NCBI RefSeq assembly: GCF_025447595.1
Contig: NZ_JAOEJU010000001.1
Coordinates: 806,001-870,000, forward strand
Length of the DNA stretch: 64,000 nt
Direction: 5' to 3'
DNA from: Pseudomonas koreensis
GTDB lineage: Bacteria > Pseudomonadota > Gammaproteobacteria > Pseudomonadales > Pseudomonadaceae
Both the position numbers and the translations under genes were made by a program. Below the pieces are notes generated by a model. The model was given only the letters and a program-made list of their open reading frames with translations. It made no database searches and was not told the DNA's origin. Positions 15,719-24,481 of the stretch are shown in pieces (within the stretch, counting starts at the first letter, position 1; each line of letters begins with the position of its first letter).

Positions 15719-16360
15719 TCAGAGGCTGGCATCAACCATGCCGTGACGAACCGCCAGCAGCGTCAGCTCGACATCGCTGCTGATCGAGAGCTTCTCGAAA
15801 ATGCGGTAGCGGTAGGTGTTTACGGTTTTCGGTGACAAGCACAATTTGTCGGAAATGATCTGAACTTTCTGACAGCCGACAATCATCAACGCAATCTGGA
15901 TTTCCCGTTCCGACAAGGCATCGAACGGTGAATCATTGGTCGGCTGAAAGGATTTGATCGCCAATTGCTGGGCAATCTGCGGGCTGATGTAGCGCTGGCC
16001 GGCAAACACCAGGCGAATGGCCTGAACCATTTCCGGCAACCCGGCGCCCTTGGTCAGATACCCCGCTGCACCGGCCTGCAACAACCGTGTAGGAAACGGA
16101 TCTTCCTCACACACGGTGACCGCGACCACTTTGATGTCGGGATGACTTCGCAACAGTTTGCGCGTAGCTTCGAGGCCGCCGATGCCTGGCATCTTGACGT
16201 CCATCAGCACCACGTCGGGCTTCAACTCACGAGCCTTGATGAGGGATTCTTCCCCGGACTCGGCCTGGCCTACCACCTGCAGGCCATCGATATCGGCCAG
16301 CATCCGTGTAATGCCTGTACGAACGAGATCATGGTCGTCGACCACTAGCACCCTAATCAA
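15719..16360 (-). CDS. gacA: Response regulator GacA (UvrY family)
   Basis: 213 residues with an N-terminal receiver domain (acid pocket D8-D9, phosphoacceptor D54, Thr near 82 and Lys near 104) and a C-terminal LuxR-type HTH ([17 protein letters not shown]...[17 protein letters not shown]). In Pseudomonas the GacS kinase phosphorylates GacA, which then activates the small RNAs RsmX/Y/Z. These titrate RsmA/E and so control secondary metabolites, exoenzymes, biofilm and biocontrol traits. Both the motif content and the gacA-uvrC order support the call. No damage to the gene is visible, although gacA is often mutated in laboratory-grown strains. Confidence 0.97.
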   Translation of the reverse strand: MIRVLVVDDHDLVRTGITRMLADIDGLQVVGQAESGEESLIKARELKPDVVLMDVKMPGIGGLEATRKLLRSHPDIKVVAVTVCEEDPFPTRLLQAGAAGYLTKGAGLPEMVQAIRLVFAGQRYISPQIAQQLAIKSFQPTNDSPFDALSEREIQIALMIVGCQKVQIISDKLCLSPKTVNTYRYRIFEKLSISSDVELTLLAVRHGMVDASL

Positions 16361-16487
16361 GCAGACACCTCGCGATATGGTCTTATTGGGATGCCGGACA
16401 CCTTAGCAAAAAGTGCCGGGCAGACCTAGCGGCAAGCGACATATAAAAAGTTTCAATTCTTCATCGAGGGCTTGCCAGCCGTGGGTT

Positions 16488-16931
16488 TCAGAGCACAGGT
16501 GTACTGAAATCGAGCTGCATTCGCAGGAAACACTCGTCCTCGCCCTGCACAAACATTCCTTTTCTTCGATACAGATTTTGCGCCGGATTGTTTTTGAACA
16601 CCGTCAGGCGCAACGCCGGGCGACGCTCCAGCCGAGCCATCGCAGCAACCTGATCGATCGCCCAGGATCCCGCGCCCTTCCCTTGAGCGCTTTCGACGAT
16701 CTGCAATTCGCGGATATACACGGCCCGAGCATCACGACTCAGACTGAAATAGCCCATCAATTCGCCATCACTGAGGATCAACCAGTTTTCGCGCCCGGCC
16801 CAGGCGACATCAAACGCCTCGTCCTGCCACAACAAGTCATAGTGAATGTAGTAGCGGAGCATGTTTCGGCAAGTCAGCTCTCGTACAAACGACAGGTCGG
16901 CGGAGGTTGCCTGGCGCAACTCAAAACTCAT
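16488..16931 (-). CDS. GNAT family N-acetyltransferase
   Basis: 147 residues with the GNAT fold. Motif A is seen as ELQIVESAQGKGAGSWAIDQV (Q/RxxGxG/A acetyl-CoA pocket, near residues 75-95), followed by LRLTVFKNNPAQNLYRRKGM, the usual beta-5/alpha-4 region. The substrate is unknown. ATG 16931 has GAGG five bases upstream; a GTG at 16958 with AAGGAAGG is an alternative start. It is a separate transcription unit between gacA and the DAHP synthase leader. Confidence 0.8.
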   Translation of the reverse strand: MSFELRQATSADLSFVRELTCRNMLRYYIHYDLLWQDEAFDVAWAGRENWLILSDGELMGYFSLSRDARAVYIRELQIVESAQGKGAGSWAIDQVAAMARLERRPALRLTVFKNNPAQNLYRRKGMFVQGEDECFLRMQLDFSTPVL

Positions 16932-17112
16932 TCCTGCCTCGATCTTCTTCAAGTTCACGCCCCTTCCTTGAGCACACGTTCAGAAAGCAGAGTGTGTCAC
17001 ACCTTGGCGGACGCTCAACCCATAGAGTCCCTCTTGTGCGTTCGATAGCAATTTCTGATTGCTGACGCGCAGCCGCCTCTAGTAAGCTCGGCGCATTCTT
17101 TGGAGACAGCTC

Positions 17113-17244
17113 ATGTTCAACACCCTCTCACAGCTTCGTACCGCCAGCGCCTCGCGCTCGGTTGCGGCTGCCCGGGTAAACGGCGTCTGCGCTGCTCCTG
17201 CAAGCTTTTATTTTGGGTATTGGTTTAGCCACTGGCGCGCCTGA
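17113..17244 (+). CDS. Leader peptide 1 of the DAHP synthase gene
   Basis: A 43-codon frame with GGAG eight bases before the ATG. The end of the peptide reads FYFGYWFSHW: seven aromatic residues in ten codons (three Phe, two Tyr, two Trp), immediately before the stop region. An intrinsic terminator starts 50 nt after the stop codon. This is the layout of amino-acid attenuation: stalled ribosomes at Phe/Tyr/Trp codons would prevent terminator formation. Its target, a DAHP synthase, makes the common precursor of all three amino acids. Confidence 0.75.
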   Translation: MFNTLSQLRTASASRSVAAARVNGVCAAPASFYFGYWFSHWRA

Positions 17245-17293
17245 TACCCACACGGCGCCCATTTGAACGGGTCGCCTACCAGAGATTTCTCAA

Positions 17294-17330
17294 CCCCCGG
17301 TCGGCCTCCCGACCGGGGGTTTTGTTTTTT
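17294..17330 (+). terminator. Attenuator terminator upstream of the DAHP synthase gene
   Basis: An 11-bp perfect GC-rich stem (CCCCCGGTCGG / CCGACCGGGGG) with a CCTC loop, followed by TTTTGTTTTTT. It lies between leader peptide 1 and leader peptide 2, upstream of the structural gene, so transcription must pass it to reach the enzyme gene. Confidence 0.85.
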
Positions 17331-17380
17331 CAGGCCCGATTTTTTTCAGCAACACACCAGACACTTTGAGGATTCAACCA

Positions 17381-17533
17381 ATGAACTACGCCACTTATTA
17401 CCGTTACGACAGTTTTACCGCCTGGCGATTTACCAGCCTCCGCTCGGGACAGCCTGCCGCCTCCGATCGGTCACCCACAGGTGGCAAGCCAACACACGTA
17501 GCCAATCCGGCCAATTGTCGAACACCCCAGTAG
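17381..17533 (+). CDS. Leader peptide 2 of the DAHP synthase gene
   Basis: A 50-codon frame after the attenuator, with GAGG nine bases upstream of ATG 17381. The first 17 residues read MNYATYYRYDSFTAWRF: four Tyr, two Phe and one Trp. It ends 47 bp before the enzyme start. A small GC hairpin (GCGGG / CCCGC, 17544-17558) without a T-run follows, so if this leader regulates, it may act on translation or through Rho. I do not know of a described counterpart. Confidence 0.55.
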   Translation: MNYATYYRYDSFTAWRFTSLRSGQPAASDRSPTGGKPTHVANPANCRTPQ

Positions 17534-17580
17534 GGCCGAGTGAGCGGGAAGCCCCCGCCGTCCGCCCAGGAAGACCGAAT

Positions 17581-18657
17581 ATGAACTCGTCCGTTTCTGC
17601 TCTGCCACTGTCCACCCTGAACCCTGCCAACGAAGCATTGACCCTGCGTCTGCCGAGTTCGCTGCAACTCAAACAGCAATTGCCCCTGAGCAATGCGCTG
17701 AACCAGCAAGTCGCCGCCCACCGCCAGGCGGTCCGCGCGATTCTCGATGGCCATGACCCGCGCTTGCTGGTGATCGTCGGCCCCTGCTCGATTCACGACC
17801 CCGAGTCTGCGCTTGAATACGCCAGCAAACTTTCGCGCCTGGCTGAAGAAGTCCGTGATGACATGCTGCTCGTGATGCGTGCCTACGTCGAAAAGCCTCG
17901 CACCACCGTCGGCTGGAAAGGCCTTGCCTACGACCCACATTTGAATGGCAGCGACGACATGGCTGCCGGCCTCACGTTGTCGCGCGAACTGATGCTGGAA
18001 ATGATCCGCCTCGGACTGCCTATTGCCACCGAATTGCTGCAACCCATGGCTGCCGGATACTTTGATGACTTGCTGAGCTGGGTCGCCATTGGCGCCCGCA
18101 CCACCGAATCACAGATCCATCGTGAAATGGCGAGCGGGCTGAGCATGCCGGTCGGATTCAAGAATGGAACGGACGGCGGAGTGGCTATCGCCGTCGACGC
18201 GATGCGCTCGGCAGCCCATCCTCATCGCCACTTCGGCGTCGACAGCCAAGGGCATCCGGCAATCATTCAAACATCGGGTAATCCGGATACGCACCTGGTA
18301 CTGCGGGGTGGCCACCAAGGACCAAACTACGATCGAGAAAGCGTTTCCCGAATCGAAACCGAGCTGACTCGCCTGAAAATTCCCGGCAGGATCATGGTCG
18401 ATTGCAGTCATGCCAACAGCGGTAAGGATCCTCTCCGCCAGCCTGCCGTGTTCAACGAAGTGCTGGAGCAACGCCTGCAGGGCAATCGTTCACTGATCGG
18501 CATGATGCTCGAGTCGCACCTGTTCGAAGGATGCCAACCGTTGAGCGACTCGTTGCGATACGGCGTGTCCGTCACCGACGGCTGCCTCGGATTCGACGCC
18601 ACCAGTCATTTGCTGCTGGATGCTGCGCACCGTCTGCGCAAACAGACTTCGGTCTGA
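17581..18657 (+). CDS. Class I 3-deoxy-7-phosphoheptulonate (DAHP) synthase
   Basis: 358 residues, the AroF/AroG/AroH family. It condenses phosphoenolpyruvate and erythrose 4-phosphate, the first step of the shikimate pathway. Family landmarks are VGPCSIHDP with the metal-binding Cys, MRAYVEKPRTTVGWKGL, GARTTESQIHREMASGL, FKNGTDG, LRGG and the metal ligands in DCSHANSGK. AGGAAG lies seven bases before ATG 17581; the frame is open further upstream but runs through the attenuator. Two aromatic-rich leaders and a terminator precede it. Which amino acid inhibits the enzyme cannot be read from the sequence. Confidence 0.93.
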   Translation: MNSSVSALPLSTLNPANEALTLRLPSSLQLKQQLPLSNALNQQVAAHRQAVRAILDGHDPRLLVIVGPCSIHDPESALEYASKLSRLAEEVRDDMLLVMRAYVEKPRTTVGWKGLAYDPHLNGSDDMAAGLTLSRELMLEMIRLGLPIATELLQPMAAGYFDDLLSWVAIGARTTESQIHREMASGLSMPVGFKNGTDGGVAIAVDAMRSAAHPHRHFGVDSQGHPAIIQTSGNPDTHLVLRGGHQGPNYDRESVSRIETELTRLKIPGRIMVDCSHANSGKDPLRQPAVFNEVLEQRLQGNRSLIGMMLESHLFEGCQPLSDSLRYGVSVTDGCLGFDATSHLLLDAAHRLRKQTSV

Positions 18658-18664
18658 TAATGAA

Positions 18665-18695
18665 CACCCTCCGGGCACCGCTTGCCCGGAGGGTG
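18665..18695. terminator. Hairpin between the convergent DAHP synthase and Ig-repeat genes
   Basis: A 12- to 13-bp perfect stem (ACCCTCCGGGCA / TGCCCGGAGGGT) with a 5-nt loop, ten bases after the DAHP synthase stop. There is no T-run, but its position between convergent genes suggests transcript-end function in both directions. Confidence 0.6.
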
Positions 18696-18717
18696 GTTCA
18701 CGCTCACGACAATCGAA

Positions 18718-19833
18718 TCACGCCTGAATGCGCAACAACGTCACCCCGGATTCCTGACTGACATCGTCCAGCCGTTCGACCGAATAGGATAGTTTCACAA
18801 CGGTACCCACATGCTCGCGCCAGAATCGGTAGGGCACGATGAAGACCAAAGGTTGCATGGCCATACCTTTGATGATTTCACGGTCATCCCGGTGGAAGAA
18901 TGAATCACCGTCGCATTTGAGATAAACCAGCTCGCCCTCCTCCACCCGTGCATCACCGACCAGCACGCTGACACCGTCAACGGCATCCTGCACATCGAGC
19001 ACCCCGTCATTGGCCTCAAGGATCTGCGGGGCCATTAACTGGCCCCGCACCAGAGGAGCAATGTCGACTCGCGTAACACCTGACTCGCGGACTGCACCGC
19101 TTGTCTGCTGGATACAATAGCGGACCACCACCTCACCACCGAGATGCGGGGCAATGAACTCGGGGGCAATTCCCAGTACCAGAGGGTGGCCGACAGCAAA
19201 GCATTCGACAGTCAGAACATCTCGAAAAGATGCCTCTGTCGAAGGCCCTTGCCAGCTCAACTCCACTCGATCACCCGCGCTCATTCCGGCATAAGGCTGA
19301 AGGGTGACAGTAGTTCCATCGGTCACGCGCGCAGGATCGAGGCTGCCACCAACGGCATCGTTGATGACAACCGGCAAAAGACTGTAGCGGACGTCACCCA
19401 CGTCCAGTTGCGTGCGCATGGAAATCAAAGACTCTGATCGCCTGGCGCTGGTCAATGTCCAGAAGACTTCAAGCGAACCACCGTCCAGCGCAACAATGTG
19501 AGCGTCCCGAACGACCAGGACGATCTCCTTGCCCAACTGACCTTCACTGACAAACCGAACGACTTCGTGATGATAAGGCAAACCCTCGATATCGAAACCG
19601 TGCCAACTCAACGCTACCCTGTCGCCGCACGCCATTTCAGGATAAGGCGCAACCCTGATGACTACCTTGCTCAAGGAGGGGTCAATGACCCCGCCGAGAA
19701 CAGAATCAGGCATGGGTGCGGGTAATAACGAAACAGCCGATCCACCCTCCCGACAGCTCTCCAGTGACCGAACACCTTCAACCTCCAGCCACTTGCCCTG
19801 ACCTTGCGAAACCGTTGTCCTTGCGTCACTCAT
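18718..19833 (-). CDS. Ig-like repeat protein of unknown function
   Basis: 371 residues built of three tandem units of about 110 residues. They open with LLPAPMPDSVLGGVIDPSL, LLPVVINDAVGGSLDPARV and LMAPQILEANDGVLDVQDA, and contain the repeated core 'GDRVxLSWxG' and late 'SGVTxxxI' strands. This is a beta-sandwich (Ig-like) pattern. No signal peptide is visible, and the first 30 residues are polar. I know such repeat proteins from Pseudomonas genomes only as hypothetical proteins. GAGAGGTGACTG precedes the ATG, and an intrinsic terminator lies just upstream in what would be its 5' leader. Confidence 0.7.
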   Translation of the reverse strand: MSDARTTVSQGQGKWLEVEGVRSLESCREGGSAVSLLPAPMPDSVLGGVIDPSLSKVVIRVAPYPEMACGDRVALSWHGFDIEGLPYHHEVVRFVSEGQLGKEIVLVVRDAHIVALDGGSLEVFWTLTSARRSESLISMRTQLDVGDVRYSLLPVVINDAVGGSLDPARVTDGTTVTLQPYAGMSAGDRVELSWQGPSTEASFRDVLTVECFAVGHPLVLGIAPEFIAPHLGGEVVVRYCIQQTSGAVRESGVTRVDIAPLVRGQLMAPQILEANDGVLDVQDAVDGVSVLVGDARVEEGELVYLKCDGDSFFHRDDREIIKGMAMQPLVFIVPYRFWREHVGTVVKLSYSVERLDDVSQESGVTLLRIQA

Positions 19834-20171
19834 CAGTCACCTCTCCACTCCCTGGAAAAAACGCAGCCATCCCGCTGCGTCGAAGAGGCTCTATTTAATG
19901 CGCTTCTTCGGCAATCCGATGTCAGCTCATCTCTTCTCGAGCCAGGGCTAAACGCACTAAATGAAGTAGGCAAAAAGGGGGAAAACACTGGCGACGAGTC
20001 GAAAGCTTTCCAGATGTTCCGAAGCGGATTTCAGTTAAAGGCGAAGTTTCGTACGCACATTGATCCAGATTCCAACAAATGATGGCGACTATTCAGGCAT
20101 CCCGAGCATCACGAGTGTTTTAGAGTGGCACGCAGACAACATCGACGATCTTCTGCGATCAAGGACGAAAA
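19834..20171. other. Divergent intergenic region between the Ig-repeat and lipase genes
   Basis: 338 bases with no gene that I can support. It contains the minus-strand terminator at 19855-19880 and must hold the promoters of both flanking genes; no convincing -35/-10 pair stands out. Confidence 0.4.
19855..19880 (-). terminator. Intrinsic terminator in the 5' leader of the Ig-repeat gene
   Basis: On the minus strand ACGCAGC / GCTGCGT (7 bp) with a 6-nt loop is followed by six T's, ending 22 bp before the ATG of the Ig-repeat gene. No gene upstream on this strand needs it, so it may attenuate the Ig-repeat gene or end a small RNA encoded in 19880-20171. Confidence 0.7.
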
Positions 20172-21038
20172 ATGCTACGAAATGCGACCACGCAACATCC
20201 CATTCTGTTGGTGCACGGCCTGTTCGGATTCGAGCGCATCGGCCCTTTCGAACTGTTCCATGACGTCAAGCAGGCACTCAACGCCATCGGTGCACAGGTC
20301 TTTGTGCCACATCTTTCGGCAATCCATGACAACGAAGTACGAGGCAAGCAATTGCTCTGGCAGATCGACTCGGTTCTGAGAGGCACAGGTGCTACCAAAG
20401 TCAACCTGATCGGTCATAGTCAAGGCGCACTAGCCGCCCGGTACGCTGCAGCGCTTGCCCCACACAGCGTTGCTTCCGTAACTTCGGTCAGCGGGCCGAA
20501 TCACGGCTCGGAAATTGCCGACTTCCTGCGCAAGGCGCTGATACCCGGTCGACTGCCGGAAGCCGTGGCACAGAATGTGGCGATTCTGTTTTTCGACTTC
20601 CTGTCACAGCTCAACGGCACCCGATTGCCACGCAATGCCGTGGCAGCACTTGGCGCACTGACCACCGAAGGTGTCGGCAGCTTCAATGACAAATTCCCCC
20701 AGGGCCTGCCCAAGACGTGGGGCGGTCACGGCGCCGAACAGGTGAATGGCGTTCGTTACTATTCCTGGAGTGGCGTGGTACCAGAACTCGATGTATCGCC
20801 AAGCGATCCAGTTCAAGGCATCTGCCGTGCCCTGTCGGAATATTTCATCACCGAGCCTGAACAAAACGACGGTTTCGTCGGACGTTTCAGCTCTCATCTC
20901 GGCACAGTGATTCGCTCTGACTATCCTCTCGACCATCTGGGGAGCCTGCGTCGGGCCGTCGGCCGGCATCCTGCGGCGGGTGACTCGATCGGACTTTACG
21001 TTGAACACGCCTTGCGCCTGCAAGCGGCTAATCTCTAG
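20172..21038 (+). CDS. Triacylglycerol lipase family I protein without signal peptide
   Basis: 288 residues, alpha/beta hydrolase closely following the Pseudomonas LipA pattern: ILLVHGLFGF (oxyanion region), GHSQG with nucleophile S83, D233 (QNDGFVG) and H255 (LDHLG). The Asp-His spacing (22) equals that of P. aeruginosa LipA. The protein begins at the first beta strand and lacks a signal peptide, and both disulfide cysteines of LipA are replaced (KTWGGHGA and GRFSSHLG). It is therefore probably cytoplasmic, or its N-terminus was misread. AAGGAC precedes the ATG; no lipase foldase (lif) gene is nearby. Confidence 0.85.
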   Translation: MLRNATTQHPILLVHGLFGFERIGPFELFHDVKQALNAIGAQVFVPHLSAIHDNEVRGKQLLWQIDSVLRGTGATKVNLIGHSQGALAARYAAALAPHSVASVTSVSGPNHGSEIADFLRKALIPGRLPEAVAQNVAILFFDFLSQLNGTRLPRNAVAALGALTTEGVGSFNDKFPQGLPKTWGGHGAEQVNGVRYYSWSGVVPELDVSPSDPVQGICRALSEYFITEPEQNDGFVGRFSSHLGTVIRSDYPLDHLGSLRRAVGRHPAAGDSIGLYVEHALRLQAANL

Positions 21039-21135
21039 TGGCCGGTATCAGACGAGCGAATGGAACTTTGCCGAGAAATCGGCCACTGAATCCGGTAGGC
21101 TCCCCCCTTTACTGATTTGATTGGAGAGTTTCCCC

Positions 21136-21417
21136 ATGGCTAAAGCCACTGCCCGCCACATCCTGGTTTCCAGCGAAGCCAAGTGCAACGAACTCAAGGC
21201 CCAGATCGAAGGTGGCGCTGATTTCGCCGAAGTGGCCAAGGCCAACTCCACCTGCCCGTCCAGCCGTCAGGGCGGCGACCTGGGTTCGTTCGGTCCTGGC
21301 CAGATGGTCAAGGAATTCGACACCGTGGTATTCAGCGCGCCGATCAACGTCGTGCAAGGCCCGGTGAAGACCCAGTTCGGCTACCACCTGCTGGAAGTCA
21401 CCAGCCGTCAGGACTGA
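21136..21417 (+). CDS. ppiC: Parvulin-type peptidyl-prolyl cis-trans isomerase
   Basis: A 93-residue single-domain parvulin. Conserved features are ARHILV, STCPSSRQGGDLGSFGPGQMV, FDTVVFSA, GPVKTQFGYHLLEV. It catalyses cis-trans isomerisation of X-Pro bonds, in the cytoplasm because no signal is present. ATG 21136 has GGAG nine bases upstream; five upstream codons in frame are not used. A strong terminator follows at 21441. A second parvulin lies at 36903-37178. Confidence 0.93.
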   Translation: MAKATARHILVSSEAKCNELKAQIEGGADFAEVAKANSTCPSSRQGGDLGSFGPGQMVKEFDTVVFSAPINVVQGPVKTQFGYHLLEVTSRQD

Positions 21418-21440
21418 TTTCAGCCCGACCTGCTGTGCAA

Positions 21441-21470
21441 CGGCCCGCCTGATGGCGGGCCGTTTTGTTT
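21441..21470 (+). terminator. Intrinsic terminator after ppiC
   Basis: A 9-bp perfect stem (CGGCCCGCC / GGCGGGCCG) with a TGAT loop, followed by TTTTGTTTT. Confidence 0.9.
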
Positions 21471-21551
21471 TGGTTACACCACACCGCTGGCGAACGGCGC
21501 GCCGCTCGCGTACAAATTGCGCTTATCGATTACCCGGCTTTAAGGCTGACA

Positions 21552-23420
21552 ATGCGACTGGCTTTCCCGACATTGATGTTCACTGCCGTGACCCTGCTGC
21601 TTGGGATCACTGGTGTGGACGCCGCACCCCAGCATGCGATGACCGTCTATGGCGAACCGGCAAAGTACCCGCCCGGTTTCAGTCACTTCGATTACACCAA
21701 CGTCCGGGCGCCCAAGGGCGGGACGATGCGCCGCTCGGCCATCGAGATTGGCCACTTCGACCATGTCCTGCCGTACATCGACAAAGGCATCGGCGTCAGC
21801 CAGATCGACGGCCTGCTGTACTCCCCGCTGGCCCAGCGTTCGCTCGACGAGCCCTACACCGTCTACGGTCTGGTTGCACAGAAAATGGAGCGCTCGGATG
21901 ACGGCCTGTCGTTGCGCTTCTTTATCAATCCCAAGGCCCGCTTCGCCGATGGCAAGCCGATCACCGCCGAAGACGTGCGCTACACGTATGACTTGCTGAT
22001 GACCCAGGGCAGCCTGCGTTATCGCACCCAGTTCGCCGACGTCAGAGGCGTCGAAGTCGAAGCCCCGCTCACCGTGCGTTTCGACTTCAAGAGCAATGAA
22101 AACCGTACCCTGCCGCTGGACATCGCAACCCTGCCGGTATTTCCCGAACACTGGTGGAAGACCCGCGATTTCGCCGGCGGTGGCGGCTATGAACCGCCGT
22201 TGGGCAGTGGCCCGTATCGGGTCGGCAAGGTCGACTCCGGGCGCAGCATCACCTTTGAACGCAATCCCGACTGGTGGGGCAAGGACCTGCCGGTCAGCCG
22301 TGGCCTGTACAACTTCGATCACTTCAGCATCGAGTACTTCGGCGACACCGATGTCGCCCGCCAGGTCTTGCGCGGCGGTGCTTACGATTACAACCGTGAG
22401 TTCTCCGCCACCGGCTACTCCATCGGTTACGAGAGCCCGGCCCTGAGCGATGGCCGCCTGCAGAAGGCTCATCTGGCCACAGAAGCGCCGCAGTCGGCCC
22501 AGGGCTTCGTGTTCAACCTGCAAAAGCCGATATTCCAGGATCGCCGCGTTCGCCAGGCACTGGCCATGCTCTGGGATTTCGAATGGAGCAACCGGCAGAT
22601 GATGCGCAACATGTACATCCGCCAGCAGAGTTACTTTTCCAACAGTGACCTGGCCGCCCGCAAGCTGCCGGATGCTGCCGAACTGAAGATTCTCGAACCC
22701 TTGCGCGGACAGATTCCCGACGAGGTGTTCACCCAGGTCTTCGAAGCGCCGAAGACCGATGGCAGCGGCATTATCCGTGACAAACAACTGCAAGCGCTGG
22801 AGCTGCTGGAACAGGCCGGCTGGAAACCCGATGGCGACCAGTTGGTCAACGACCGGGGCGAGCCGCTGAGCTTCACTTTCCTGGTCAGCCAGAACGGCAT
22901 GGACCGTCTGCTGCTGCCGTACAAGCGCACGCTGAAGCAGATCGGCATCAACCTCGACATCCGCCGCATTGATTCCTCGCAGTACGTCAATCGCCTGATG
23001 AGCCGCGACTACGACATGATTGTCACCGGCTACCCGGTCACCACCTCCCCCGGCGGCGAACTGTTGAACTACTTCGGTTCGGCATCGGCCAACGACCCCG
23101 GCGCCAACAATTACATGGTGCTGAAGAACCCGGCGGTCGACACCTTGATCAACGGCCTGATCCGCGCCTCGACCCAGGCCGACATGCTGCGTTACGCCCA
23201 CGCGCTGGACCGGGTGCTGCAATGGAACTACTACTGGATTCCCAACTATTACCCGCCGGGCACGTCCACCGTGTGGTGGAACCGTTTCGGCATTCCCACC
23301 GTGCAGGCGAGCAATGACGAAGCAATCGAGAGCTGGTGGGAAATCAGCCGCACACCGCTGACCAACCAGCAGATGACGGCCGAGAAAATCAGCCGTGGCA
23401 GACCCGGAGGGCCACACTGA
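21552..23420 (+). CDS. yejA: Peptide ABC transporter substrate-binding protein YejA
   Basis: 622 residues with a signal peptide (hydrophobic stretch ending at VDA-AP, about residue 25) and the family 5 extracellular solute-binding fold. Typical segments include [26 protein letters not shown] and [19 protein letters not shown]. In E. coli the Yej system imports peptides, including the translation-inhibiting microcin C. AAGG precedes ATG 21552; in-frame codons further upstream have no ribosome binding site. The stop overlaps the yejB start (TGATG), the first of four coupled genes. Confidence 0.92.
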   Translation: MRLAFPTLMFTAVTLLLGITGVDAAPQHAMTVYGEPAKYPPGFSHFDYTNVRAPKGGTMRRSAIEIGHFDHVLPYIDKGIGVSQIDGLLYSPLAQRSLDEPYTVYGLVAQKMERSDDGLSLRFFINPKARFADGKPITAEDVRYTYDLLMTQGSLRYRTQFADVRGVEVEAPLTVRFDFKSNENRTLPLDIATLPVFPEHWWKTRDFAGGGGYEPPLGSGPYRVGKVDSGRSITFERNPDWWGKDLPVSRGLYNFDHFSIEYFGDTDVARQVLRGGAYDYNREFSATGYSIGYESPALSDGRLQKAHLATEAPQSAQGFVFNLQKPIFQDRRVRQALAMLWDFEWSNRQMMRNMYIRQQSYFSNSDLAARKLPDAAELKILEPLRGQIPDEVFTQVFEAPKTDGSGIIRDKQLQALELLEQAGWKPDGDQLVNDRGEPLSFTFLVSQNGMDRLLLPYKRTLKQIGINLDIRRIDSSQYVNRLMSRDYDMIVTGYPVTTSPGGELLNYFGSASANDPGANNYMVLKNPAVDTLINGLIRASTQADMLRYAHALDRVLQWNYYWIPNYYPPGTSTVWWNRFGIPTVQASNDEAIESWWEISRTPLTNQQMTAEKISRGRPGGPH

Positions 23421-24481
23421 TGTGGGCATACATACTGCGGCGTCTGCTGCTGATCATCCCTACGCTGGTGATCATTCTGCTGGTCAATTTCGTGATCATC
23501 CAGGCCGCGCCGGGGGGGCCGGTGGAACAGGCCATCGCCCACTTGCAAGGCATCGGCGGCGCCAGTGTCGGCGGCGGCGCGAGCGAGACCATGAGTGGCA
23601 CCTCCCGTGCCAGTCGGGGCCTCGATCCGCAGCTGATCAAGGACATCGAAAAACAGTACGGCTTCGACAAACCGGCCCATGAACGCCTGTGGCTGATGCT
23701 CAAGAACTACGCCCAACTGGATTTCGGCAAGAGCTTCTTCCGCGGCGCCACGGTCACCGACCTGATCCTGCAGAAAATGCCGGTGACCATTTCCCTCGGC
23801 CTGTGGGCGACGCTGATCACTTATCTGGTGTCGATCCCGCTGGGCATCCGCAAAGCCGTGCACCACGGCAGCCATTTCGATATCTGGAGCAGTACGGCGA
23901 TCATCATCGGTTACGCGATGCCGGCGTTTCTGTTCGCGATGTTCCTGATCGTAGTGTTCGCCGGCGGCACGTCGCTGAACTGGTTTCCGGTGCGCGGGCT
24001 GGTGTCCGACAACTTCGAATCCCTGTCGACGCTGGGCAAGATCACTGACTACTTCTGGCATCTGGTATTGCCGGTCACGGCGCTGGTGATCGGCGGTTTC
24101 GCCACCCTGACCATCCTTACCAAAAACTCGTTCCTCAATGAAATCACCCGTCAATACGTGGTCACCGCGCGTGCCAAAGGCCTGAGCGAAAACCGGGTGT
24201 TGTATGGGCATGTTTTCCGCAACGCGATGTTGCTGGTGGTGTCGGGCATTCCCCAGGCGTTTATCAGCGTGTTCTTTGCCGGTTCGTTGCTGATCGAAGT
24301 GATCTTCTCCCTCGACGGCCTGGGCCGCATGAGTTACGAAGCGGCCGTGTCCCGTGACTATCCGGTGGTGTTCGGCTCGCTGTTCATCTTCACCCTGTTC
24401 GGCCTCCTGATAAAACTGATCGGTGACCTGTGCTACACGCTGGTCGACCCACGCATCGACTTCGCCGCGAGGAACGCCTGA
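23420..24481 (+). CDS. yejB: Peptide ABC transporter permease YejB
   Basis: 353 residues. It begins [24 protein letters not shown], the first membrane helix, followed by a long periplasmic loop and five further helices. The ABC permease EAA-type loop is [20 protein letters not shown]. It forms the inner-membrane channel with YejE. The ATG overlaps the yejA stop, and its own stop overlaps the yejE start. Confidence 0.93.
   Translation: MWAYILRRLLLIIPTLVIILLVNFVIIQAAPGGPVEQAIAHLQGIGGASVGGGASETMSGTSRASRGLDPQLIKDIEKQYGFDKPAHERLWLMLKNYAQLDFGKSFFRGATVTDLILQKMPVTISLGLWATLITYLVSIPLGIRKAVHHGSHFDIWSSTAIIIGYAMPAFLFAMFLIVVFAGGTSLNWFPVRGLVSDNFESLSTLGKITDYFWHLVLPVTALVIGGFATLTILTKNSFLNEITRQYVVTARAKGLSENRVLYGHVFRNAMLLVVSGIPQAFISVFFAGSLLIEVIFSLDGLGRMSYEAAVSRDYPVVFGSLFIFTLFGLLIKLIGDLCYTLVDPRIDFAARNA

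Noticed and set aside
14391..15746. A 451-codon open frame on the plus strand opposite uvrC
   Set aside because: It is antisense to a clear uvrC gene in high-GC DNA, has no family-like motif and no ribosome binding site. Long shadow frames also occur opposite yejA, yejF and the kinase genes.
17263..17580. An in-frame N-terminal extension of the DAHP synthase
   Set aside because: The extension would translate the attenuator hairpin and has no family similarity; the ATG at 17581 has a proper ribosome binding site and gives the usual length.
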